The position numbers and the translations under genes were made by a program. Of a DNA stretch of 47,410 nt, positions 32,432 through 41,207 are shown piece after piece. The DNA comes from Candidatus Enterocloster excrementipullorum (GTDB lineage: Bacteria > Bacillota > Clostridia > Lachnospirales > Lachnospiraceae). The stretch is taken from the NCBI GenBank assembly GCA_019119575.1, contig DWWT01000022.1, forward strand, positions 1 through 47,410. Direction: 5' to 3'. Every line of letters begins with the position of its first letter. The stretch's first letter is position 1. The notes beneath the pieces were generated by a model. That model worked only from the letters and a program-made list of their open reading frames with translations, was not told the origin of the DNA and made no database searches.

Positions 32432-33340
32432 ATGACAGAAATTGCGTTTAAGAAAGTGGAGCTGGAGCACAGGGAGCTGATCTCCGGCTATTTCCGGCGC
32501 TATCCCAGCCGGAGCTGTGAGAGGACATTTGTAAATGTGTACCTGTGGTCCAGGCACTACCCGGTGACGTTCGGGGTGGTGGAGTCCGCTCTGGTGTTTA
32601 AAAGTGAGGGGGAAAACGGTCTGGCATTTGCTTACCCGGCGGGCGAGCCGGAGAACGTGAAGCGCGCCCTGGAGGCACTTATGCGGTACAGCAGGGAGAA
32701 GGGATGTCCGTTTCGCCTCTACAGCGTGACCAGGGAAAACTTTGAGCAGCTGGAGCAGTGGTATCCGGGGAGATTCACAATTGCATACAATGAGGATATT
32801 GCGGATTATGTATATGAGTCGGAGAAGCTGGCCTCCCTTTCCGGAAAGAAGCTCCACTCGAAAAAGAATCATGTGAACCGGTTTAAAACCACATACGAAG
32901 GCCGCTGGAGCTATGAGCCCATGACAAAGGACAACCTGGAGGAATGTTTTCAGGCAGCCCTTGTATGGAGGCGGGAAAACGGCTGCGAGGAGGATGAGGA
33001 AAAGAGCGCGGAGATCTGCGTGACCATGAACTCCCTTCGCCTGTTTGAAGAGCTGGAGCTTACAGGCGGCGTCCTGCGTGTGGACGGTGAGGTGGTGGCT
33101 TTCACCATCGGGGAACCGCTCTGCGCGGACACCTTCGTGGTTCACATTGAGAAGGCGCTCTCCAGAGTGCCCGAGGCGTATGCCGTGATTAACCAACAGT
33201 TCGTATCCCATGCATGCATGGATTTTCCCTACATCAACCGGGAGGAAGACACCGGGGCGGAAGGCCTCCGCAAGGCCAAGCGGTCCTATCGGCCGGTGTT
33301 CATGGTCGAGAAGGGAATTGTGACGGAGGAATCAATTTGA
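32432..33340 (+). CDS. DUF2156 protein (GNAT-like, phosphatidylglycerol lysyltransferase-type domain)
   Basis: A 302-residue soluble protein of the DUF2156 family, whose fold is two GNAT-like halves related to the soluble catalytic domain of MprF lysyltransferases. Recognisable parts are FVNVYLWSRHYPVTFG, SLSGKKLHSKKNHVNRF, VDGEVVAFTIGEPL and INQQFVSHACMDFPYINREEDTGAEGLRKAKRSYRP (in parts), the conserved C-terminal signature. No membrane helices are present. The ATG at 32432 follows GTGAGGAG. The 3' end overlaps the jetA start codon (TTGA), so it is the first gene of the Wadjet operon here. Whether it takes part in the defence function is unknown. Confidence 0.85.
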   Translation: MTEIAFKKVELEHRELISGYFRRYPSRSCERTFVNVYLWSRHYPVTFGVVESALVFKSEGENGLAFAYPAGEPENVKRALEALMRYSREKGCPFRLYSVTRENFEQLEQWYPGRFTIAYNEDIADYVYESEKLASLSGKKLHSKKNHVNRFKTTYEGRWSYEPMTKDNLEECFQAALVWRRENGCEEDEEKSAEICVTMNSLRLFEELELTGGVLRVDGEVVAFTIGEPLCADTFVVHIEKALSRVPEAYAVINQQFVSHACMDFPYINREEDTGAEGLRKAKRSYRPVFMVEKGIVTEESI

Positions 33341-34752
33341 CAAACCAGTTTGCAGAGATCCCAGACACGTTCTGGGGTCTTTTCCGGTCAGGAAACCGGC
33401 AGATTTACATAGAAGCGCTTCTGCAGATCAATGAGGAATACCAGTACAGCAATTATTATCTGAGCCGCGAGGTGTGCATCCGCACCCTGAGCGATTATTT
33501 TGCCAGAAGAAACGTGGAGCTCACCCAGGATGAGTGGGAGGATGATTTTGACCTCCTGGAGCCCCAGTCCATCCGCATTTTAAACTGGCTTCTGCGCACC
33601 GGCTGGCTGCGGAAGGTCAATGATTATATGGAGATGACCGTCAACATCGTGATCCCGGACTACGCGGCGGTATTTGTGGATGCCTTTGCCCGCCTGGCTG
33701 GGGAAGATGAGGATGAGACCCAGGTGTATATCCAGAACATTTATGGACTGGTATTTGCCTTTCTCAATGACCCGAGGGCCAATCTGTCCCTGCTGAAAAC
33801 CGCTGTGGTGAATACCCGGCGGCTAAATAAGACGCTCCAGGACATGCTCCACAACATGGACCGCTTTTTCGGTGAGCTGTTGGACAAGCAGAGATACGGG
33901 GATGTGCTGGAGGAACACCTGCGGGGGTATGTGGAAGAGATCGTCCAGAAAAAGTACCACATTTTAAAGACATCGGACAATTTTTATCTGTATAAAACGG
34001 ATATTAAGCGCTGGATTGCCCAGATGCGCCGGGATGAGGCCTGGCTGGAGGAAGTCTGCCGGAAAAACAGGCGCCTCAGGGGAATTGAAGTGACGGCGGA
34101 GGATATTGAAGAGCAGCTGGATCTGATTGAAAGAGGATTTGACGATATAGAGCACCGCATCGCCAATCTGGACAAGGAGCACACCCGGTATATCCGGGCC
34201 ACGGTGACGCGGATCCATTACCTGTTAAACCGGGAGGACAGCATGAAGGGCCTGGTAATCCGGATTTTGAGCCATCTGTCCGAGGCGGAAGAGAAGGGCG
34301 TGCTGGATGAGGATCTGGCACAGGTGGCCAAGCGGCTCAATGTATCCCAATTTACCGTTATCTCTGACCGCTCCCTGTACAGGAGACGGCGACCGCGGGA
34401 GGATTTTGTCCGGGGCATGGCGCGGGAGGAAGAGCAGGAAGAGCTCTCCCGCGAGGACATCCTCCGGATGAATAAAATCAAGAACCGCTACAGCCGCAAG
34501 GAGATCGAGGACTTTATCCTGGAGCGGATGAAGGAGGGACGCCTGGAGGCAGCGGAGGATACGGTACAGGGGGATGAGGACTTTGAAAAGCTGATCCTGG
34601 CCTATGACGATGCCATGCGCAAGGACAGCCCCTACCGGGTGACGGTGCGGGAGGACGGGGAGATCGACAACGGAAGCTACCGCTATCCCCGCCTGACGTT
34701 TGAACTCCGTTCGAAGCGGAAGGGAATACAGGAGAAAGAGGATAAGGAATGA
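33337..34752 (+). CDS. jetA: Wadjet system protein JetA (kleisin-like subunit, DUF5716 type)
   Basis: A 471-residue protein, the kleisin-like linker of the Wadjet SMC complex, which recognises and restricts circular plasmids. The N-terminus (NQFAEIPDTFWGLFRSGNRQIYIEALLQINEEYQ, in parts) and the long helical middle resemble the DUF5716 type of JetA found with type III Wadjet in Clostridia; the type assignment is from memory of the family. Helical segments with coiled-coil character occupy about residues 215-310. A winged-helix-like part lies near VLDEDLAQVAKRLNVSQF. Translation starts at TTG 33337, 4 nt inside the DUF2156 gene, with GGAGGA 6 bases upstream. An in-frame upstream extension to 33214 is a shadow of the DUF2156 gene. 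It overlaps jetB by four bases. Confidence 0.85.
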   Translation: MTNQFAEIPDTFWGLFRSGNRQIYIEALLQINEEYQYSNYYLSREVCIRTLSDYFARRNVELTQDEWEDDFDLLEPQSIRILNWLLRTGWLRKVNDYMEMTVNIVIPDYAAVFVDAFARLAGEDEDETQVYIQNIYGLVFAFLNDPRANLSLLKTAVVNTRRLNKTLQDMLHNMDRFFGELLDKQRYGDVLEEHLRGYVEEIVQKKYHILKTSDNFYLYKTDIKRWIAQMRRDEAWLEEVCRKNRRLRGIEVTAEDIEEQLDLIERGFDDIEHRIANLDKEHTRYIRATVTRIHYLLNREDSMKGLVIRILSHLSEAEEKGVLDEDLAQVAKRLNVSQFTVISDRSLYRRRRPREDFVRGMAREEEQEELSREDILRMNKIKNRYSRKEIEDFILERMKEGRLEAAEDTVQGDEDFEKLILAYDDAMRKDSPYRVTVREDGEIDNGSYRYPRLTFELRSKRKGIQEKEDKE

Positions 34753-35393
34753 TCGATTATTACGAGCAGCTTTCCCAGGAAGAGCAGGAAAAGGTTAGGG
34801 AATCCATTCAGACCCTGTACCGCCAGACCTTCCTTCTGGAAAAGAAATACGATAAAAAGACCGGGCGCTACCGCCTGAACCAGGAATACTACCAGTGCAC
34901 AGGCCATCTGGAATTTATCCGGGCATATTTTGCCGTCATGGGAATTGATGTGATAGAAAACAGCTCGGTGGGCGTTATTTATATACGGGGAGAGCAGGTG
35001 GTTGGGGAAAAGCTTCCAAAATTGGCTACTCTTTATATTTTGGTGCTGAAACTGATCTACGATGAGCAGATGATGACGGCGTCCAATTCCGTAAATGCGG
35101 TTACATCCCTGGGAGCTGTCCACGAGAAGCTGGCGGTGTACCGCCTGTTAAAAAAGCAGCCGTCTCCCACGGAGATCCGCAGGAGCCTGAGCCTGCTGAA
35201 GCGCTACCAGATGATTGAACCCCTGGATTCCCTGGACGGCATAGAGGGGCCGGTGCAGATGGTGATCTATCCGGCCATCCAGGTGGTTTTGATGGGAGAT
35301 GACGCGAGGGAGCTGATCGGTACATACAGCGAAGGAGACACGGAGGATGAGGAATCAGATGAATCAAATGAACCTGGCGAATCAGGGCTTTGA
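34749..35393 (+). CDS. jetB: Wadjet system protein JetB (KITE subunit, DUF4194)
   Basis: A 214-residue protein of the DUF4194 family, the tandem winged-helix (KITE) subunit that binds the kleisin JetA, analogous to MukE. Typical parts are ETIQTLYRQTFLLE-like SIQTLYRQTFLLEKKYD, YIRGEQVVGEKLPKLATLYILVLKLIYDEQ (in parts) and KQPSPTEIRRSLSLLKRYQMIEPLD (in parts). The C-terminus ends in an acidic low-complexity tail (EGDTEDEESDESNEPGE). The ATG overlaps the jetA stop (ATGA). Its 3' end overlaps jetC by 47 bp. Confidence 0.87.
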   Translation: MIDYYEQLSQEEQEKVRESIQTLYRQTFLLEKKYDKKTGRYRLNQEYYQCTGHLEFIRAYFAVMGIDVIENSSVGVIYIRGEQVVGEKLPKLATLYILVLKLIYDEQMMTASNSVNAVTSLGAVHEKLAVYRLLKKQPSPTEIRRSLSLLKRYQMIEPLDSLDGIEGPVQMVIYPAIQVVLMGDDARELIGTYSEGDTEDEESDESNEPGESGL

Positions 35394-38300
35394 GGCGCTC
35401 TCAAGGATCTGCTTAAATAACTGGCACTATATCCGGCACAGGGTCCTGACCTTTCATGAGGGGGTCAATTTCTTTACCGGCCACTCCGGGAGCGGGAAAT
35501 CCACGGTCATTGACGCCATGCAGATTGTGCTGTACGCAAACACGGACGGAAGGGGATTTTTCAATAAGGCGGCGGCGGATGACTCGGACAGAAGCCTGAT
35601 TGAGTATCTCCGGGGAATGGTGAATATCGGGGAGGATGAGAAATTCTCCTATCTGCGCAACCAGAATTTTTCCAGCACCATTGTGCTGGAGCTTACGCGG
35701 ACAGATACAGGAGAACGCCAGTGCGTGGGCGTGGTCTTCGATGTGGAGACAGCCACGAATGAGATCACGCGGATGTTTTTCTGGCATAAGGGGCCGATGC
35801 CGGATCATGCCTACCGCCTCGCGCAGGCCGGGCGGACCATGTCCACAGAAGAGGTGAAGGCCTGGCTTCTGGAACATTTTACAAAGGAAACCTGCTATTT
35901 TGGCTCCCACAATGAACGGTTTCGGAAGCTTCTCTACGACTGCTATCTGGGGGGCCTGGATGCGGAAAAATTTCCGCTTCTTTTCCGGCGCGCGATTCCC
36001 TTCCGGATGAACATTAAGCTGGAAGAATTTGTTAAGGAATATATCTGCACGGAACAGGACATCCATATCGAAGAGATGCAGGCCAGCGTCATGGAATACG
36101 GGCGCATGCAGAGAAAGATTGAGGACACATGCCGGGAAATCGGACGGTTAAAGGATATATGCGGCCAGTATGGGGCCGTGGAGGCGTGCCGGAAGGAGGA
36201 AGAGACATATTCCTATTACGGGGATAAGCTGGAAATCCTTTCCCTTCGCCAGGCTGTCTCGGAGAGCGGCCATAAGATCCAGGCGCTCACAGAGAACCAG
36301 GCGGCAAATGAAGAGCAGAAAACCTCTTTGAATCAGGAGATTGCACAGCTTACCCAGCGCAGCGAGGCGCTTCTCGGCCAGATTGCGGGTACGGGATATC
36401 AGGAGAAAAAGGAGCAGCTTGCAGCGGTAAACGCTCTGATTGAGCGGCTTGCGGCCAGCCGGGGAAGATGGGAGAAGACAGCGGAGGGCCTGGCGGCCTG
36501 GGAAGAAGAGGACTGCGTGTCAAACCAGACCCTCTGGGATATTGAGGCCTTTCGGGAGAAGAGCATCTGCCCGGAGGCGCTCGAGCGGCTGAAGGGCGAT
36601 CTTTTGGAGATACGAAAGGACGTGTCAAAGCAGCAGCAGGAAACCCAGGCATCCCTGCGGGAGATCAGGCGGAACCGGGAACAGGCGGAGGCGGAGCTTC
36701 GTCAGCTGAAGGGCGGCGGAAAGGCATACCCGAAGGAGCTGGAAGAGGCAAGAGACCTGATCCAGAGAGGCCTGTTTCTGGAGACAGGCAGAAGCGTCCA
36801 AGTGGACATTCTGGCGGATCTTCTGGAGATACGGGATGAGAGCTGGAGAGACGCCGTGGAAGGCTATATGGGAAGCAATAAGCTGGCCCTGGTAGTGGAG
36901 CCCCGCTATGCCCGGGAAGCCATGAAAGTTTACGAAAAGCTGGATGGAAAAAAGTTCTGGCGGGCTGCGGTTCTGGATACGGAACGGATCTTAAAAGACA
37001 GCCACCCGGTGCTTGCGGGGGCGCTCTCGGAGGAAGTGAAGGCCGGGCGGGATTACGTCCGGGCTTACATAGACTTCCTTCTGGGAAAGGTAATCAAGTG
37101 TGAAAACCTGGACGAGCTGCGCCTGCAGCGCATCGGAATCACACGGGACTGCATGCTCTATCACAGCTACCGTCTGCAGCGCATCAATCCGGTTCACTAC
37201 ACCACCTCCGCCTATATCGGAAAGAGCAGCGTGCGCCGGAGAATCCGGCTTTTGGAAAAGACGATAGCGGAGTTCGACAAAAAGGCGGAGCCCCTCCAGG
37301 CTCTCATAAAAGAGGGGGATCGGGTGCTTGCGCTGGAGCATCTGAGCCAGGACGCCGCGGTTTACGGGGAGTGGAAGCTGGATATGGAGTCCTGCGGGGA
37401 AAAGTGCCGGGAGAAGGAGGCGCTGGAGGCGCAGCTGGAAGCGCTCCGCAGGAAGAATGTGGAGCAGTGGGAACAGGAACGTCAGGCTCTCCTTGGGCTT
37501 TTGGACCGCCGCAGGGAGGTGCTCCGGGAGACGGAGCAGAGGGAATACAGCCTTGCCAGGGAGAAGGAGGAAGAAAACAAACGCCTTCTGGCACTGGGCG
37601 GGGAGCTCGCGCAAAAGGAACGGGCGCTCGTAAAACGGGAGGATCTGGAAGGCTCCTTTGCGGTATTTCTGGAGGAAAATGCTTCCCGCCGGTATGATCA
37701 GCTAAAGGAGGACTGCCAGGCCAGCCGGGAGAAAGCCGGGGCGCAGCGCCAGAAGGAGTACGAAACGCTTTTAAACCTTCGGATGGAATATCTGCGGGAA
37801 TACCAGAACCGCGGTTTTTCTCCCACTGCGGAGGACAACAGGGAGTATGAGGAACTCCTTTCCCTGTTAAACGATGACCGCCTGGAAGACTTCCGGGCCC
37901 GGGCAGCCGTGCAGGCGCGGATTGCGGTGGAGCATTTTAAGGACGATTTTATGTATAAAATCCGCAGCGCCATCAAGGAGGCCCTGATCCGGAAGGATGA
38001 GCTGAACCGGATCATCAGCCGGCTGGATTTCGGAAAAGACCGGTACCAGTTTTACATTGGGAAAAATAAGGGGGCGGACGGCCAGTATTACGACATGTTT
38101 ATGGATGAGTCTCTGGAGATCAACCCATCGGATATCGACATCGGCATGGACAACCAGCTCAACCTCTTCACCATGGCCCATGAAAACCAGTACGGCCCCA
38201 TGATCAACGACCTGATCAATATTTTTATCCCGCCGGAAAATGCCACGGCCCAGGAGCTGGAGCAGGCCCGGCGCAACATGGAAAAATACGCGGATTACCG

Positions 38301-38733
38301 GACGTACCTCTCCTTCGATATGCAGCAGATCATTGACAGCGAGGATGAGACGATCAAAATCCGCCTGAGCCGGATGATCAAGAAAAATTCCGGAGGGGAG
38401 GGACAGAATCCTCTGTATGTGGCTCTTCTGGCCAGTTTTGCCCAGGCCTACCGGATCGATGCAAAGCCCGGGCTCAGGAGAAATCCCACCATCCGCCTGG
38501 TTGTTCTGGACGAGGCGTTTTCCAAGATGGATGCGGAGAAGGTGGCAAGCTGCATCAAGCTCATTCGGGGGCTGGGATTCCAGGCAATTATCAGCGCCAC
38601 CAATGACAAAATTCAGAATTACCTGGAGACAGTGGACAAGATTTTCGTGTTTGCCAACCCGAACAAGAAGTCCATTTCCATCGAGGAATTTGAGAAGAAG
38701 GAGTTTGGGGAGCTGGCGGCGGAGGGAGAATGA
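35347..38733 (+). CDS. jetC: Wadjet system protein JetC (SMC-like ATPase)
   Basis: A 1128-residue MukB/SMC-type ATPase, the DNA-extruding motor of the Wadjet complex. Walker A is GHSGSGKST (residues 45-53). Long coiled coils, rich in Glu, Arg, Leu and Gln, flank a central hinge region (about residues 470-640). The C-terminal head has the signature KNSGGEGQ (N1014-Q1020) and Walker B VVLDEAF with D1055 and E1056, followed by SKMD. All ATPase motifs are intact, so the motor should be active. The ATG at 35347 has GAAGGAG nine bases upstream; ATGs at 35359 and 35368 are possible alternatives. It overlaps jetB by 47 bp and jetD by four bases. Confidence 0.92.
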   Translation: MRNQMNQMNLANQGFEALSRICLNNWHYIRHRVLTFHEGVNFFTGHSGSGKSTVIDAMQIVLYANTDGRGFFNKAAADDSDRSLIEYLRGMVNIGEDEKFSYLRNQNFSSTIVLELTRTDTGERQCVGVVFDVETATNEITRMFFWHKGPMPDHAYRLAQAGRTMSTEEVKAWLLEHFTKETCYFGSHNERFRKLLYDCYLGGLDAEKFPLLFRRAIPFRMNIKLEEFVKEYICTEQDIHIEEMQASVMEYGRMQRKIEDTCREIGRLKDICGQYGAVEACRKEEETYSYYGDKLEILSLRQAVSESGHKIQALTENQAANEEQKTSLNQEIAQLTQRSEALLGQIAGTGYQEKKEQLAAVNALIERLAASRGRWEKTAEGLAAWEEEDCVSNQTLWDIEAFREKSICPEALERLKGDLLEIRKDVSKQQQETQASLREIRRNREQAEAELRQLKGGGKAYPKELEEARDLIQRGLFLETGRSVQVDILADLLEIRDESWRDAVEGYMGSNKLALVVEPRYAREAMKVYEKLDGKKFWRAAVLDTERILKDSHPVLAGALSEEVKAGRDYVRAYIDFLLGKVIKCENLDELRLQRIGITRDCMLYHSYRLQRINPVHYTTSAYIGKSSVRRRIRLLEKTIAEFDKKAEPLQALIKEGDRVLALEHLSQDAAVYGEWKLDMESCGEKCREKEALEAQLEALRRKNVEQWEQERQALLGLLDRRREVLRETEQREYSLAREKEEENKRLLALGGELAQKERALVKREDLEGSFAVFLEENASRRYDQLKEDCQASREKAGAQRQKEYETLLNLRMEYLREYQNRGFSPTAEDNREYEELLSLLNDDRLEDFRARAAVQARIAVEHFKDDFMYKIRSAIKEALIRKDELNRIISRLDFGKDRYQFYIGKNKGADGQYYDMFMDESLEINPSDIDIGMDNQLNLFTMAHENQYGPMINDLINIFIPPENATAQELEQARRNMEKYADYRTYLSFDMQQIIDSEDETIKIRLSRMIKKNSGGEGQNPLYVALLASFAQAYRIDAKPGLRRNPTIRLVVLDEAFSKMDAEKVASCIKLIRGLGFQAIISATNDKIQNYLETVDKIFVFANPNKKSISIEEFEKKEFGELAAEGE

Positions 38734-39899
38734 AGTGCTATTATCTTTTGGGGCGGATTTTGGATAAGTGTGAGAGAAGCAGAAACGGGTGGAGAGAGAA
38801 CCAGGAGGGAAATAAAAGCTACGTGGTCCAGCAGGAGGACTATGACCGATGCGGCCGGCGGGAGCTGATTGAAGAGGCCTTGGAGCTGGAGAAGATGGGG
38901 CTTGTGCGGATAAAATGGCTTTCTTACCGGTCGGATGTGGAGCGGGTGTACTATCGTCTGGAACGCCTGCCGGACTATTATCGCTTGACCGGAAGAAAAC
39001 CAAAGACAAAGGCAATTGCGGAGGATTTGCAGGAACTTGCCTCTTTTGCGGCAGACGCAGAAACACCCTGGCTGCAGCGGTACTACCAGGACGTGCTGCA
39101 GGAGGTGGAGAGAGGCAATCCTTTGGGAAGAACCGTGAAAAAGTGGAAGCAGCTGTTTCCCTGCCTGAACGCAGTTGAAAAGCTGAAGGAGCCTGTATAC
39201 GTCCGCATTTTCAGCGCCGCCTGTCTGGGGGGATCAAAAATTTTTGAACGGGAACTGAAGGAAGATGTAGTGAGGATACTTCTTCGCTATCACCCAATGG
39301 CGGACGAAGCGATGGAGGAAGACGCAGTTTTATCCCAGGTATATTTGGAACAGTATTCTCAGGAACTTACGGTCAAGGGAAATTTGCGGATCTGTGTGGA
39401 TGGAAGGGAGATGGATCTGTCCGGTTTTCGCTACGGCGCGGTTTTAAATGGGGAGATGCTGCGTCATGCATCGATTCCGCCGCAGTGCTTTAAACGTATT
39501 ATTACGGTGGAAAACAAGGCAAATTTCATGGCAATGCCTTATGAGGAAGGAAACCTGCTTATCTTCAGCCATGGGTTCTTTTCTCCCAGGGAGCGGCAGT
39601 TTCTTCTGCGCCTGCTCCACGCGGTTTCGGATGCTGCGTATTATCATACGGGGGATTTGGATTACGGCGGGATTCGTATTTTTAAATATATCCGCACCCA
39701 AATTTTCCCCGAGCTTAAGCCGTGGCAGATGGATGTGCAGACGTATGAGGCATATTTGCCATTTGCCCAGGATATGGAGCCGTCCGCCTGGGAAAAGCTG
39801 AAGTCCCTGGAAGAACCTCTGCTGAATCCGCTCATACGGAGGATCCTGGAGGAAAAAAAGACCATCGAACAAGAGTGTTTTCTTTTTCCTAACACATAA
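38730..39899 (+). CDS. jetD: Wadjet system protein JetD (Toprim nuclease, DUF2220)
   Basis: A 389-residue protein, the topoisomerase VI-like nuclease that cleaves plasmid DNA after loop extrusion by JetABC stalls. The N-terminal half, with a winged-helix-like region, binds DNA. The C-terminal DUF2220 Toprim domain keeps the expected metal ligands: E261 in ITVENKANF and D309/D311 in HTGDLDYGG, and a C-terminal acidic motif EEKKTIEQECF. The catalytic site is therefore intact. The ATG overlaps the jetC stop (ATGA). It is the last gene of the operon; I see no intrinsic terminator between it and spo0A. Confidence 0.9.
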   Translation: MKCYYLLGRILDKCERSRNGWRENQEGNKSYVVQQEDYDRCGRRELIEEALELEKMGLVRIKWLSYRSDVERVYYRLERLPDYYRLTGRKPKTKAIAEDLQELASFAADAETPWLQRYYQDVLQEVERGNPLGRTVKKWKQLFPCLNAVEKLKEPVYVRIFSAACLGGSKIFERELKEDVVRILLRYHPMADEAMEEDAVLSQVYLEQYSQELTVKGNLRICVDGREMDLSGFRYGAVLNGEMLRHASIPPQCFKRIITVENKANFMAMPYEEGNLLIFSHGFFSPRERQFLLRLLHAVSDAAYYHTGDLDYGGIRIFKYIRTQIFPELKPWQMDVQTYEAYLPFAQDMEPSAWEKLKSLEEPLLNPLIRRILEEKKTIEQECFLFPNT

Positions 39900-40201
39900 G
39901 TCAGCAGACATATTACTCAATATATAGGTGTAAAAAGCCAAAAATCCGACATTTTATTCCATATTTTGGGGGAAAATGGCGGAAGAAGTCCGACCTTTGT
40001 CTAAAATTGCGACCATGAAGGATTGCAGGAAGAAGATGGAAATATATATAATATAAAAGCGGTTGTTCCCGTCGAACCGGGTCAGCCGTATCACCGGCCG
40101 GATCAAAACACATACTTTATCGCGCGAAGAGCGCCCGCCCGAAGGGCCTGGATTGCGGTATGCCCTTTCGGGTATACGTTAACTTTTAGGAGGTATGGAA
40201 A
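39900..40201 (+). promoter_or_regulatory. spo0A: spo0A upstream control region
   Basis: This 302-bp gap has no gene. A promoter-like pair TTGCAG (40023-40028) and TATAAT (40047-40052) is spaced 18 bp. Three sequences match the 0A box (TGTCGAA) at 6 of 7 positions: TCCGACA at 39945-39951 (reverse), TGTCTAA at 39998-40004 and CGTCGAA at 40070-40076, so autoregulation is possible. The leader contains a stem CCCGAAGGGC (40138-40147) with GCCCTTTCGGG (40162-40172), one bulge, about 15 bases before the ribosome binding site; no T-run follows. No terminator for jetD is visible. Confidence 0.45.
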
Positions 40202-41020
40202 GTGGAAAAGCTGAGTGTTGCGATTGTTGACGACAATCCATTGATTCTGAATACGCTGGATGAAATGATCAACGGAGAAGAAGGGTTATCCGTGATTGGC
40301 AAAGCAGATAATGGCGAAGATGCTGTCGATATGATCGAGGACACGACGCCGGATATCGTGTTGTTGGATCTGATTATGCCGAAGATGGACGGCATATCCG
40401 TTGTGGAAAAGGTAAAAAGCAGAAAGAGCATGCCAAAGAACCCGGCGTTTATTTTCTTGAGCGCCGTAGGAGGGGAACAGATGACAGAGGAGGCTTTTCA
40501 GGCGGGAGCCAATTATTATCTGATGAAGCCTTTTGATAAAGAGATACTGATGAATAAAATCAAGCACGTGGGACGTCTTCCGGTAAAGCCGCTGGCGGGC
40601 CGCGTGATGAAGTCCCAGACAGGAGCAGCGGAGGAAGCGCGCATTTCTAAAGAGGAATACATGAAGGAGCATTTGGAGACAGATATCACCAAAATGCTAC
40701 ACGAGCTGGGCATACCGGCCCATATCAAGGGATACCAGTATCTGCGGGATGCCATTGCCCTGTCTGTGGAGGATCAGGAGATGATGGGATCCGTGACGAA
40801 AATCCTGTATCCGGCAATTGCCAAAAGAAATCAGACTACGGCCAGCCGTGTGGAGCGGGCCATCCGCCACGCCATAGAAGTGGCCTGGGGAAGAGGAAAG
40901 ATGGAGACGATTGACGAGGTATTTGGGTACACAGTGAGCACCGCGAAGGGGAAGCCCACCAATTCCGAGTTTATCGCGCTGATTGCTGACAAGATTCTCC
41001 TGGAATACAAGAGATTTTGA
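40202..41020 (+). CDS. spo0A: Sporulation master regulator Spo0A
   Basis: A 272-residue response regulator that commits the cell to sporulation. The N-terminal receiver has the acidic pair D10/D11 in VAIVDDNPL and the phospho-accepting D56 in [12 protein letters not shown], with K in LMKPFDKE. The C-terminal SpoA DNA-binding domain is visible from [21 protein letters not shown] (in parts) to [21 protein letters not shown] (in parts) and [14 protein letters not shown]. The start is GTG 40202, eight bases after TAGGAGG; an ATG at 40195 is out of frame. It follows the jet operon instead of spoIVB, the more usual neighbour. Confidence 0.97.
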   Translation: MEKLSVAIVDDNPLILNTLDEMINGEEGLSVIGKADNGEDAVDMIEDTTPDIVLLDLIMPKMDGISVVEKVKSRKSMPKNPAFIFLSAVGGEQMTEEAFQAGANYYLMKPFDKEILMNKIKHVGRLPVKPLAGRVMKSQTGAAEEARISKEEYMKEHLETDITKMLHELGIPAHIKGYQYLRDAIALSVEDQEMMGSVTKILYPAIAKRNQTTASRVERAIRHAIEVAWGRGKMETIDEVFGYTVSTAKGKPTNSEFIALIADKILLEYKRF

Positions 41021-41027
41021 GACGCGG

Positions 41028-41064
41028 ACCGTGCGGCGGTTATGGATCCGCGCGGCCGCACGGT
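41028..41064 (+). terminator. Strong hairpin after spo0A
   Basis: ACCGTGCGGC (41028-41037) pairs perfectly with GCCGCACGGT (41055-41064). It starts 8 bases after the spo0A stop. No T-run follows, so termination may need a factor or the hairpin may protect the spo0A 3' end. Confidence 0.55.
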
Positions 41065-41096
41065 AATCAGAAAACGAAAAATACGCAAGAAACACC

Positions 41097-41125
41097 TTCC
41101 TAAATCCGGGAAAATACGGTATACT
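41097..41125 (+). promoter_or_regulatory. glgA: glgA promoter
   Basis: TATACT (41120-41125) is a good -10 with a 17-bp spacer to a weak -35 TTCCTA (41097-41102). Transcription would start near 41132, immediately before a stem-loop. Confidence 0.55.
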
Positions 41126-41132
41126 ATAGAAA

Positions 41133-41159
41133 AATGCAGCCGTACGGAACTGCTGCATT
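41133..41159 (+). other. 5'-terminal stem-loop in the glgA leader
   Basis: AATGCAGC (41133-41140) pairs perfectly with GCTGCATT (41152-41159) around an 11-base loop, right at the predicted mRNA 5' end and about 48 bases before the start codon. It resembles the ppdK leader hairpin in place and size. Confidence 0.5.
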
Positions 41160-41207
41160 AGGAATAAGGGCGAAAAGCCGCCTGTTTTTCAGGAGAGGGA
41201 GGTTTGG

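Noticed and set aside
36130..38000. JetC as an SbcC or RecN-type repair ATPase
   Set aside because: The neighbours (DUF5716-type, DUF4194, DUF2220 proteins in overlapping order) and the SMC head with long coiled coils specify a Wadjet JetC.
40195..40201. ATG at 40195 as the spo0A start
   Set aside because: It is out of frame with spo0A; the GTG at 40202 gives the expected N-terminus at a good distance from AGGAGG.
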